5,177 nucleotides of DNA from Glaciecola sp965658765 (GCA_965658765.1 CBFHTO010000138.1:1-5177); one strand, 5' to 3'. Counted from the first letter of the stretch, positions 1 through 4,581 are shown. The notes: generated by a model from the letters alone, not told the origin. Program-made: numbers and translations.

Positions 1-550
1 AGTAATAATTCTGTTTATCTTTATAATTGCCGGCAATTTCGTATCTGCCTAGATTTTTTGCATAATACGTAATAAGGTCTAAGCAAACTTCTGATAGTTG
101 GTTTACTTCTTCTTCAGTTCTTATATTTCCAGCTGCTATCATATTTTCAGAAAAAATTGATTGAGCCCACTCGGGTAATTCTCTTGGTTTGTTCCAAGAT
201 AAATCTTTTACCCTTGTATAATAGTAATCCATAAACTCGTGTTTGTCAACCGGTGAATAGTCGAAAAATGAACCTGTAATTTTGTTCTGGCCAGCAACGA
301 TATCAAAACCGAGTATTGGTGTGTTTAAATCTGTTTTCGGAAATATGTTTATATGCATCAACCAAAGTTTTTGCGTTTCTCTGTTATCAATTGTCTTGAG
401 ATGGCACTTTCTTACATACTCGGATTTCCAATAAGTGTCTTTCCAACCTGGGAAATTTATATCTTCTTGTATTGGATATTGCTCAAAGTTATCGTCGAAT
501 ACACGAGCAATTTCTTCTGATAGATCAATCAGTTTTTTCCACAGTTCCAA
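1..550 (-). CDS. pcyX: Ferredoxin-dependent bilin reductase, PcyX/PcyA-like (C-terminus cut by window edge)
   Basis: This enzyme reduces biliverdin IX-alpha to a phytobilin using ferredoxin, and acts right after heme oxygenase. I translated 183 codons; the family is about 230-250 residues, so roughly the last 50-60 are missing at the edge. The family core is clear: VRKCHL (46-51), LMHINIFP (64-71), GFDIVAG (81-87), FFDYSP (95-100). His66 and Asp83 are 17 residues apart, exactly like catalytic His88 and Asp105 of PcyA. PebS has Asn at the His position, so this is the PcyA/PcyX side of the family. The residue matching PcyA Glu76 is Lys52, which suggests the D-ring vinyl group is not reduced and the product is phycoerythrobilin (inference). 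No ATG or GTG precedes the conserved core in frame. I chose TTG at 550-548 because GGAG (558-561) sits 7 bases upstream. It overlaps the heme oxygenase end by 26 bases. The family is certain; the pcyX name is likely but not proven. Confidence 0.93.
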   Translation of the reverse strand, partial: MELWKKLIDLSEEIARVFDDNFEQYPIQEDINFPGWKDTYWKSEYVRKCHLKTIDNRETQKLWLMHINIFPKTDLNTPILGFDIVAGQNKITGSFFDYSPVDKHEFMDYYYTRVKDLSWNKPRELPEWAQSIFSENMIAAGNIRTEEEVNQLSEVCLDLITYYAKNLGRYEIAGNYKDKQNYY

Positions 551-1088
551 GATTAGACTCCAATTCTATCATAAATTCTGTTACCATGTCAAAACAAACT
601 TTTGCTTCGTCTGCCAAGCCATCATGCAACTTTTCTCTGAATTTTTCTTTTAGTGTATCAATATCACCCTCGAACTCGTAGAATTTACCAGAACCAGGGA
701 CAAACCGTTTGATAATTTGGCCACCAGATAGATCGCCCATATGCCTTACATACACGTGCGCAAGCAAACGCTCAGGATCTGAAATACTTTGTATATATTT
801 TACATACTCTGAAGTGGATTTTAAATTCGTGATTTGAGCAAATCCAAAATTGCTTTCAAGTTCAAAAAGATCTCTTGAAAGTTTAAGCGATCTTTTTATC
901 TCTTCAATTCCATCAAATATTCCATATTTAGAAGCATCATCTTCAAGTGCATAATACATAGTCAATTGGTTAGACATAAACACATAATATTCGTATTCTG
1001 TAATTTGTTTTTTAAGCAAACGCTTAATAAATCCAGTTCCTTCAGCTCGCATATGCTGCTGATGAGTAAGTTCTTTTAGATTATTCAT
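525..1088 (-). CDS. ho1: Heme oxygenase (biliverdin-producing)
   Basis: It cleaves heme to biliverdin IX-alpha, CO and iron in the cytoplasm, with electrons from ferredoxin. The 187-residue product carries the hallmarks of the HO-1 family. The proximal heme ligand is likely His12, in an HMRAEGTGF segment (12-20) that matches the HTMAENxGF region of cyanobacterial HO1. The distal helix has GDLSGGQ at 118-124, including the Asp that organises water for hydroxylation. It is shorter than typical cyanobacterial HO1 (about 240), mainly at the C-terminus. The ATG is preceded by GGAG with an 8-base spacer (1097-1100). It lies 39 bases after the Ala/Gly-rich gene and overlaps the bilin reductase by 26 bases, so its product biliverdin is probably handed directly to that enzyme. 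I see no promoter of its own, so expression probably comes from the late promoter at 2108. Confidence 0.97.
   Translation of the reverse strand: MNNLKELTHQQHMRAEGTGFIKRLLKKQITEYEYYVFMSNQLTMYYALEDDASKYGIFDGIEEIKRSLKLSRDLFELESNFGFAQITNLKSTSEYVKYIQSISDPERLLAHVYVRHMGDLSGGQIIKRFVPGSGKFYEFEGDIDTLKEKFREKLHDGLADEAKVCFDMVTEFMIELESNLGTVEKTD
558..561 (-). promoter_or_regulatory. Ribosome binding site that decides a TTG start for the bilin reductase
   Basis: GGAG lies inside the heme oxygenase coding sequence, 7 bases before an in-frame TTG. A stop codon (TAG) in the reductase frame lies a little further upstream, and the next in-frame ATG is about 64 codons downstream, inside the conserved core. This makes TTG the best start and implies translational coupling to heme oxygenase. 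Confidence 0.7.
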
Positions 1089-1127
1089 GTTTATTTCTCC
1101 ATTATTTAGAGTAACTATGCTCGGGCT

Positions 1128-1874
1128 TTACCAAAATTTTGCTTTTTTAGCAGCTTTTTTAGCAGAATTGCCTGCGCTTTTTCCTGCATTGCTTACACTA
1201 TCAACAGCTTTAGTAGTTTCTTTAGCTACCGGTTTTGCGGTATCAACTACTGATTTTTGAGCAGGTTTTGTATCAACGCTAACACTTGTATCAACGTCAA
1301 CTCCAACTAAAAGAGCAACTTCACCGCTTACACCAACTGTAGCAACTCCATTATCCATGGTTGCTCCACCGCCAACAGTGCCACCTACTTGAGCTCCAGC
1401 ACTAACTCCAGCAGTTGCGCTTCCGCCATTACCATTGCTATCATAAGCGCTCGATGTATTTTCTACACCAACACTTACTCCAGCCACTGCACCTGCTGAA
1501 CCGCTTGCTCCGTCTTTTCCAATTTGTGCTTCTGCACCTATAGAAGCTTTTGCTTCTGCCGTTGCTGTAGTTTCATTTTTTACAGTAACATCGCCAACTT
1601 GTTGACTAACACTGGTGCTGACCTCTGCACTGATACCAGCTTCTGCGCCGGCTTGTACATACGCATTACCATCTTCAAAACCAGCTTGGGCTCCAGCTTC
1701 TGCGTGAGCTTCAGCACTTGCCCCAGCTTCAACAGTTGTATTGCCATATGTTGCACTAGTACCAGCTTCAGCACTTGCTCCAGCTTCTGCCACTGCAACA
1801 ACACTTGAATCGGTTACTTCTGTACCAGCTTCAACATGAGCTTCTGCTCCGGCTGATTGTTCATAATTCGTCAT
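1128..1874 (-). CDS. Ala/Gly-rich protein with about seven 25-28-residue repeats
   Basis: I do not recognise this protein and can only describe it. It has 248 residues. Residues 7 to about 200 are dominated by Ala, Gly, Glu, Ser and Val, with motifs such as AEAGASAEA, and almost no Cys, Trp or His. Short polar turns (YGN at 43-45, EDGN 67-70, VGD 93-95, KDG 120-122, SNGNG 146-150, DNG 174-176) recur every 25-28 residues, separated by strands alternating small and polar/hydrophobic residues. This suggests a stack of beta-hairpins or a beta-solenoid. The tail (203-248) is Lys/Ala-rich and ends KKAAKKAKFW. The start is the ATG at 1874 with AAGGA 8 bases upstream; an upstream in-frame ATG at 1907 has poorer support. 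It overlaps the membrane protein gene by 14 bases. There is no signal peptide. A structural, adhesin-like or decoration role would fit late expression, but this is inference. Confidence 0.9.
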   Translation of the reverse strand: MTNYEQSAGAEAHVEAGTEVTDSSVVAVAEAGASAEAGTSATYGNTTVEAGASAEAHAEAGAQAGFEDGNAYVQAGAEAGISAEVSTSVSQQVGDVTVKNETTATAEAKASIGAEAQIGKDGASGSAGAVAGVSVGVENTSSAYDSNGNGGSATAGVSAGAQVGGTVGGGATMDNGVATVGVSGEVALLVGVDVDTSVSVDTKPAQKSVVDTAKPVAKETTKAVDSVSNAGKSAGNSAKKAAKKAKFW

Positions 1875-2079
1875 CTTTATCATCCTTAGATTTTCTACCA
1901 ACAACATAACCAGAAATAATTCCTACAATACCTGTTATGCTCATTTGTATTAAGTTTACAATATCTTCGTCTATAGGCCTATTTGTTTGCAAAGCTATAT
2001 AAAAATCACCAAGTATTATAAAAAGCAACAGAAGAAGCAATCCAATAGTCAACGAAAGAGCAATTAAATCTTTTATCAT
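1861..2079 (-). CDS. Small two-helix membrane protein, holin candidate
   Basis: The product has 72 residues and two predicted membrane helices: about 5-24 (a Leu/Ile-rich stretch) and about 42-61 (ending GIISGYVVG). A polar loop joins them (NRPIDED). The tail is short and highly charged (GRKSKDDKDDEL). Size, two helices and a charged C-terminus fit a class II-type holin with both ends in the cytoplasm. However, I see no homology proof, and no endolysin lies in the window. It is the first gene after a T4-type late promoter (2108-2115), with a GGTGAG-like ribosome site 5 bases before the ATG. Its stop overlaps the start of the Ala/Gly-rich gene by 14 bases. It could equally be a spanin-like, superinfection-related or other small membrane protein. 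Confidence 0.85.
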   Translation of the reverse strand: MIKDLIALSLTIGLLLLLLFIILGDFYIALQTNRPIDEDIVNLIQMSITGIVGIISGYVVGRKSKDDKDDEL

Positions 2080-2107
2080 ACAATCTCACCCATATAAGTT
2101 GTATGTA

Positions 2108-2115
2108 TATTTATA
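2108..2115 (-). promoter_or_regulatory. T4-type late promoter (TATAAATA)
   Basis: This is an exact match to the T4 late -10 box TATAAATA, recognised in T4 by the gp55 sigma factor. It sits 28 bases before the ATG of the two-helix membrane protein. Transcription would start near 2102. It directly abuts the cUUCGg hairpin at 2115-2138. It likely drives the membrane protein, the Ala/Gly-rich protein, heme oxygenase and bilin reductase as one unit. Confidence 0.8.
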
Positions 2116-2138
2116 CGGTTGGCCCGAAGGCCAACCGT
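2115..2138 (-). terminator. cUUCGg hairpin at the end of the VWA gene pair
   Basis: This is a perfect 10-bp stem (ACGGTTGGCC / GGCCAACCGT) closed by the extra-stable tetraloop UUCG with a C-G closing pair. It begins at the last base of the stop codon of the 81-residue gene. C(UUCG)G hairpins between genes are well known from T4. The 3' flank is AUAAAUAUAC rather than a U-run, so it may act as an mRNA 3'-end stabiliser or partial terminator instead of a classic intrinsic terminator. Confidence 0.7.
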
Positions 2139-2383
2139 TATTTCTTATCGCTGACAAAACTATACAGTGCAGAAGAACGAGTCACAATATCACTTTCTGT
2201 GTATGGTTTCGGACTATTTGAATCTATGTAATTCAAAATATCCTGTACAGGAACTTGTTCAGAAGAACGCATAGTTTCAACTTCTTCTTTCAATTTTAGT
2301 TCTTTTGACCTATACTCAGTTTCAAGCATTTCTTGGGCCATCTTAAGAACATCAAGCCTGACTTCAAACGGGTTCTTAGTCAT
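2138..2383 (-). CDS. 81-residue protein coupled to the VWA gene, function unknown
   Basis: The product begins MTKNPFEVRLDVLKMAQEM and is probably one long helix over about residues 8-45. This region is rich in Glu, Lys and Leu (EYRSKELKLKEEVETM) and may be a coiled coil. A polar C-terminal half follows (VQDILNYIDSNSPKPYTESD), ending in Lys-Lys. I do not recognise a named family, though small proteins with this NPFEVRLD-type opening are, as I recall, common in marine T4-like phages. The ATG overlaps the VWA stop by 8 bases and has no clear ribosome site, so translation probably depends on re-initiation after the VWA gene. The longer in-frame upstream extension lies wholly inside the VWA gene and reads as a shadow of it. 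The gene ends in the cUUCGg hairpin. Confidence 0.85.
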   Translation of the reverse strand: MTKNPFEVRLDVLKMAQEMLETEYRSKELKLKEEVETMRSSEQVPVQDILNYIDSNSPKPYTESDIVTRSSALYSFVSDKK

Positions 2384-3155
2384 TGTCAATAGCGCTAGAA
2401 CGTTCTTGATCGGTAAAACCAACTGTAGAGTACGCAGATGAAGTATCAATACCACGAGAGTATGAAGTCTTCATACGCGAAGTCATAGCAGATGCTGCCT
2501 GAATAGTGTTACCCATGCTCTTCGTGTCATACTGCATAGTGTTGTTTGTATTAAACCCGAGAGCACCACCAGCGGCAAATGCATCAATATTAGCGCCTAA
2601 GAACATGAAGCCCCAGTTTTTGGCTTCAGACTTTTCGACCATTTGCTTTACGTCGTTACTGGTAAAAGTTTTGGAGGCGTTTTCAGCGCCGTCTGTAAGA
2701 ATACTAATGATGATAGAATCGCGGTCTGTCTTTTTATTCTTAGCCAGTTCCGAGTTGATTTGCATCATAACCCCACCGATAGCGTCATAAAGATTAGTTC
2801 CACCCATCGGATTATATGAATCTCTGTTTAGTTCTGAAACTTCTGAAACGTTAACACGATTAAAAACCGACGTGAGAGAGCGGCCGTCAAATTTGTAAAG
2901 TGAAATAAACGTTGCAATTCCAGTTTCTTCAGCGTCTTTCTTTTGCATTTGAAGATATTCATTATATCCAGAAATAGTGGCGTCACGACAACTCTGCATA
3001 GAACCGGAGTCATCGAGCACAAAAATAACGTGCGAAGTGTTTTTTCCTGCACGTTTCGGCTTGAATGCTGATGCTAATGATGGCTTTGAAGTTTGCTTAT
3101 TTGCGGTAGGTTGTGATTGCCAAGATGGAGTTTGGATTCTTCTTGTATTAATCAT
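2376..3155 (-). CDS. von Willebrand factor A-domain protein with intact MIDAS
   Basis: The 259-residue protein has a basic, disordered N-terminus (1-40), then a VWA fold over about 41-195. The metal-ion-dependent adhesion site is complete: D48-x-S50-x-S52 in VLDDSGSM, Thr120 in MGGTNLYDAI, and Asp155 in LTDGAEN. The C-terminal 60 residues are Ser/Thr/Met-rich and probably flexible. The layout resembles YegL/TerY-type single VWA proteins; such proteins bind partners through a divalent metal. VWA proteins occur in marine T4-like phages, but their role is not settled. I chose ATG 3155 (MINTRR) over the in-frame ATG at 3239: AAGGA lies about 11 bases upstream, and the longer version would translate the late promoter and the hairpin at 3190-3218. 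No signal peptide, so it is probably cytoplasmic or virion-associated. Confidence 0.93.
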   Translation of the reverse strand: MINTRRIQTPSWQSQPTANKQTSKPSLASAFKPKRAGKNTSHVIFVLDDSGSMQSCRDATISGYNEYLQMQKKDAEETGIATFISLYKFDGRSLTSVFNRVNVSEVSELNRDSYNPMGGTNLYDAIGGVMMQINSELAKNKKTDRDSIIISILTDGAENASKTFTSNDVKQMVEKSEAKNWGFMFLGANIDAFAAGGALGFNTNNTMQYDTKSMGNTIQAASAMTSRMKTSYSRGIDTSSAYSTVGFTDQERSSAIDND

Positions 3156-3189
3156 ATTATGTTTATTCCTTATGTGATGTGATGTGTCG

Positions 3190-3218
3190 AGAGAAGAGGA
3201 TAAAAAACCCTCTTCTCT
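3190..3218 (-). promoter_or_regulatory. 5'-leader hairpin of the VWA transcript
   Basis: This is a perfect 10-bp stem (AGAGAAGAGG / CCTCTTCTCT) with a 9-base U-rich loop. Its first base lies about 6 bases after the TATAAATA box, so the predicted late transcript would start with or very near the hairpin. No U-run follows the stem, so it is not a typical terminator. A 5'-terminal hairpin could protect the mRNA from decay. Confidence 0.6.
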
Positions 3219-3223
3219 GATAT

Positions 3224-3231
3224 TATTTATA
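3224..3231 (-). promoter_or_regulatory. T4-type late promoter (TATAAATA) upstream of the VWA gene
   Basis: An exact TATAAATA lies between the stop of the outer-membrane gene (3246) and the VWA start (3155). The predicted start near 3218 gives a leader of about 60 bases with a hairpin and an ATCACATCACAT repeat. This placement argues that the in-frame ATG at 3239 is not the real VWA start. Confidence 0.75.
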
Positions 3232-3245
3232 TTCTTCATTAAGAA

Positions 3246-3860
3246 TTAAAAGTTAAGAGCAACACCCAAGTGAAGTTGCGTAGTATCTTCTGCAGTATCG
3301 AATGAACGCACGAGTGCAGGATTTAGTGCAATATTATCGCCAAGCGCAATGTTTGTACCTAGCTCCACCGTACCACCTTCTTTGGAAAAGTCATTAGAAG
3401 CATTCCAAGTATATGACACTTCAGTGTAAGCACCGATCTTATCATTCATCTGATAAGATGCACCGAGTGTTGGAGCTGTAAAGAAGTCTCCTTCATTAAG
3501 GTCATTTTCAGCTGCAATATATTCAATGTTTGCAACGCCATATACTGCTAGATCGTTTGCTGTATACGTTACAGTATAATCAGCACCAAGGCCAATTTGT
3601 TCATCAGAATGATACCAAGTAGCATATGCATCAAGTGTGCTATCTACATTATTTCCCATACCATATGTAAGAACTTCCGCGCTAGCACCAAGCTGAGTGA
3701 AGTCAGCATCTTCAGTACCCTCAACTGAGAGAGAATACCGACCGAGGTTTGCAGTTACTGATGCGACGGTGTTGTCGAAGTTTTCTGCGCCCGATTCAGC
3801 AAAAGAAGCGGTTGTCGTGAGTGCAAGTGCTGTGGCAGCAGCCAAAAGAATATTTTTCAT
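3246..3860 (-). CDS. Outer-membrane beta-barrel protein with signal peptide
   Basis: The product has 204 residues. A clear Sec signal peptide (Lys3, hydrophobic 4-16, TTTASFA, cleavage predicted after Ala21) is followed by about 183 residues of alternating strands and short Asp/Asn/Gly turns, for example IGLGADYTVTYTANDLAVYGVANIEY. The last residue is Phe (HLGVALNF), the C-terminal aromatic signature read by the BAM machinery. The length suits roughly 8-10 strands, smaller than a general porin. It would sit in the host outer membrane rather than the virion. Possible roles are blocking receptors against superinfection, altering permeability, or mimicking a host protein; nothing in the sequence decides. 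The ATG has AGGA 8 bases upstream. No promoter of its own is evident, so it may be read through from the tmRNA promoter at 4217. Late transcription restarts just after it. Confidence 0.9.
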   Translation of the reverse strand: MKNILLAAATALALTTTASFAESGAENFDNTVASVTANLGRYSLSVEGTEDADFTQLGASAEVLTYGMGNNVDSTLDAYATWYHSDEQIGLGADYTVTYTANDLAVYGVANIEYIAAENDLNEGDFFTAPTLGASYQMNDKIGAYTEVSYTWNASNDFSKEGGTVELGTNIALGDNIALNPALVRSFDTAEDTTQLHLGVALNF

Positions 3861-3892
3861 GTTTCAAGTCCTATCAAATTAAAAATTATGTT

Positions 3893-4059
3893 GAGCCCGT
3901 TTGGTAATACGGTGGAACTCATACCGCAAGAGATTAAGCCGCTAGGCGAACCTCTGGTTTTGCATTTGTGTTTGCATTTAGTTTAATTGACCAATAACGC
4001 AGTCATCCGGTAAACTCCACTTCATTTTCACACCTGTCGATTCCCAAATTCTCAGGCCC
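3893..4059 (-). ncRNA. tmRNA coding piece
   Basis: It starts with acceptor 5' strand GGGCCTG, followed by the D-arm-like conserved GGGAATCGACAGG, helix 2 strand, pseudoknot-1 region, tag frame and a short 3' region with a CGGT/ACCG hairpin. The mature 3' end is uncertain. Confidence 0.75.
3934..3975 (-). other. tmRNA proteolysis-tag reading frame (ANTNAKPEVRLAA, stop)
   Basis: The frame resumes at GCA (3975-3973) after ACTAAAT, a setting like the conserved A-rich sequence before the resume codon. It encodes 13 residues and a TAA stop; with the alanine carried by the tmRNA the tag is 14 long. The length equals that of typical alphaproteobacterial tags such as ANDNFAEEFAVAA. The C-terminal LAA is the ClpXP-type degron seen in E. 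coli, whereas many alphaproteobacterial tags end VAA. Confidence 0.88.
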
Positions 4060-4148
4060 ATCAAGATAACACATTATCCAGTTTAGACTCTACTACCTGT
4101 AGTTAGCTTGCCTGCCTCGGCCCGCCAGTATGCGAGTATGTGTTATCG
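4060..4148 (-). other. tmRNA intervening segment removed on maturation
   Basis: About 89 bases join the CCA end to the 5' end of the coding piece. A 10-bp stem, GATAACACAT / ATGTGTTATC (4138-4147 with 4065-4074), continues outward from the acceptor stem and holds the precursor together. RNase P would be expected to cut at 4060/4059 and a 3' nuclease after CCA. Confidence 0.75.
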
Positions 4149-4208
4149 TGGTGGACCTGTGGAGGCTCGAACTCCAGTCCAGAATGTGTCCACGTTGTTT
4201 CAACGCCT
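4149..4208 (-). ncRNA. tmRNA acceptor piece
   Basis: This is the first-transcribed piece, about 60 nt, holding the helix 2 3' strand, T-arm, acceptor 3' strand, discriminator A and templated CCA. Its start contains a small hairpin CGTTG-AAA-CAACG. The 5' end is estimated from the promoter spacing and may be trimmed. Confidence 0.8.
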
Positions 4209-4216
4209 ACAAGTTA

Positions 4217-4245
4217 TATATAATCATTTGTGCGTCAAATGTCAA
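4217..4245 (-). promoter_or_regulatory. Sigma70-type promoter of the tmRNA
   Basis: TTGACA (4240-4245), a 17-base spacer and TATATA (4217-4222) form a near-perfect host-type promoter. The predicted start is near 4210, directly before the acceptor piece. Transcription may continue into the outer-membrane gene. Confidence 0.82.
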
Positions 4246-4270
4246 CTCCATATGATTATATAATGATTTA

Positions 4271-4288
4271 TGTTACATAATAGTAACA
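4271..4288 (-). repeat. Small inverted repeat between the 4296 ORF and the tmRNA promoter
   Basis: TGTTAC-TATTAT-GTAACA is a 6-bp perfect stem with an A/T loop, 26 bases upstream of the tmRNA -35 box. It could be a weak transcription end for the upstream genes or a protein-binding site. No U-run follows. Confidence 0.35.
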
Positions 4289-4295
4289 CCTTAAT

Positions 4296-4358
4296 TCAGC
4301 CTCTATCATACCGCCGTTGTTTTTCTTCTTCGGATTCGTGTCTTTGTTTTTCCGTCAT
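4296..4358 (-). CDS. Possible 20-residue charged peptide
   Basis: A tiny frame beginning MTEKQRHESEEEKQRRYDRG lies 13 bases after the 69-residue gene, with GGAA about 5 bases before the ATG. It is almost entirely charged or polar and would be a helical peptide. It follows the same strand and spacing as the genes before it, but is too short to judge from coding statistics. No family is recognised. Confidence 0.3.
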   Translation of the reverse strand: MTEKQRHESEEEKQRRYDRG

Positions 4359-4371
4359 AAAAGTTCCACGC

Positions 4372-4581
4372 TCATTTTGAGCAAATAACCTGGCGATTTG
4401 CGTGATAAAATTTAATGATTTGCTTGTCTAAATCATCAAGACCGGGAGCAAATTTAGATGTTCCCAAGGTATCAAGTTTCCACGATACTCGAGCAAGAGC
4501 ATTAGCAATCATATCGTTAGGATAAGTGCGAGCCATTTCAGACATACCAACCGAAAGACGAGAAATGTGAATATCTTGCAT
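4372..4581 (-). CDS. 69-residue protein, unknown function
   Basis: The sequence begins MQDIHISRLSVGMSEMARTY and is predicted mostly helical, with a central segment MIANALARVSWKLDTLG and a C-terminal DLDKQIIKFYHANRQVICSK. It has no signal peptide or membrane helix. I do not recognise a family. The ATG has AGGA 8 bases upstream. It starts 14 bases after the stop of the 115-residue gene, so both are probably on one transcript from the promoter at 4977. Confidence 0.8.
   Translation of the reverse strand: MQDIHISRLSVGMSEMARTYPNDMIANALARVSWKLDTLGTSKFAPGLDDLDKQIIKFYHANRQVICSK

Larger units (their letters stand above)
3893..4210 (-). ncRNA. ssrA: Circularly permuted (two-piece) tmRNA
   Basis: This RNA rescues stalled ribosomes by acting as alanyl-tRNA and then as a tag-encoding mRNA. 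Gene order is permuted: the 3' tRNA half comes first, the 5' half with the tag second. Evidence seen: T-arm TGGAG-TTCGAGC-CTCCA (4160-4176); acceptor 3' strand CAGGTCC with discriminator A and encoded CCA (4149-4159); downstream the 5' end GGGCCTGA (4059 down to 4052), then GGGAATCGACAGG, matching the conserved tmRNA 5' domain. The 7-bp acceptor stem pairs fully, and its only wobble is G3-U70, the alanine identity element. Helix 2 can form between CAGGTGTG and CACATTCTG. AGTTTA (4011-4016) pairs with TAAACT (3980-3985) as a pseudoknot-like helix just before the tag. The outer ends are estimates: 5' from the promoter, 3' from a weak hairpin near 3893-3920. Confidence 0.93.

Noticed and set aside
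446..453. TATAAATT as a late promoter inside the bilin reductase gene
   Set aside because: One base off the box, inside a conserved coding region, with no gene start at a suitable distance in the window.
1103..1110. TCTAAATA as a separate late promoter for heme oxygenase
   Set aside because: It deviates from TATAAATA, and the expected start would fall on the ribosome binding site, leaving too short a leader.
1524..1808. Plus-strand open frame rich in Cys, Phe and Ser
   Set aside because: It is the reverse-complement shadow of the Ala/Gly-rich gene: GCN/GGN codons read backwards give Cys/Ser-type residues. It has no ribosome site and opposes every other gene.
1875..1907. Longer start for the Ala/Gly-rich protein at ATG 1907
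   Set aside because: The extra residues lie in the membrane-protein gene and read as its shadow; the ATG at 1874 has AAGGA at a good distance.
3156..3239. Longer VWA start at ATG 3239
   Set aside because: The extension would translate the late promoter box and the leader hairpin and has no ribosome site; ATG 3155 has AAGGA upstream.
3881..3920. Intrinsic terminator after the tmRNA
   Set aside because: A GAGTTC/GGGCTC hairpin with two wobbles is followed by TTTTT only after about 7 bases; it is too weak to call and may be part of the tmRNA fold.
4140..4180. Ordinary tRNA gene around the TTCGAGC T-loop
   Set aside because: No D-arm or anticodon arm lies upstream; the acceptor partner strand is found about 90 bases downstream in a permuted tmRNA arrangement.
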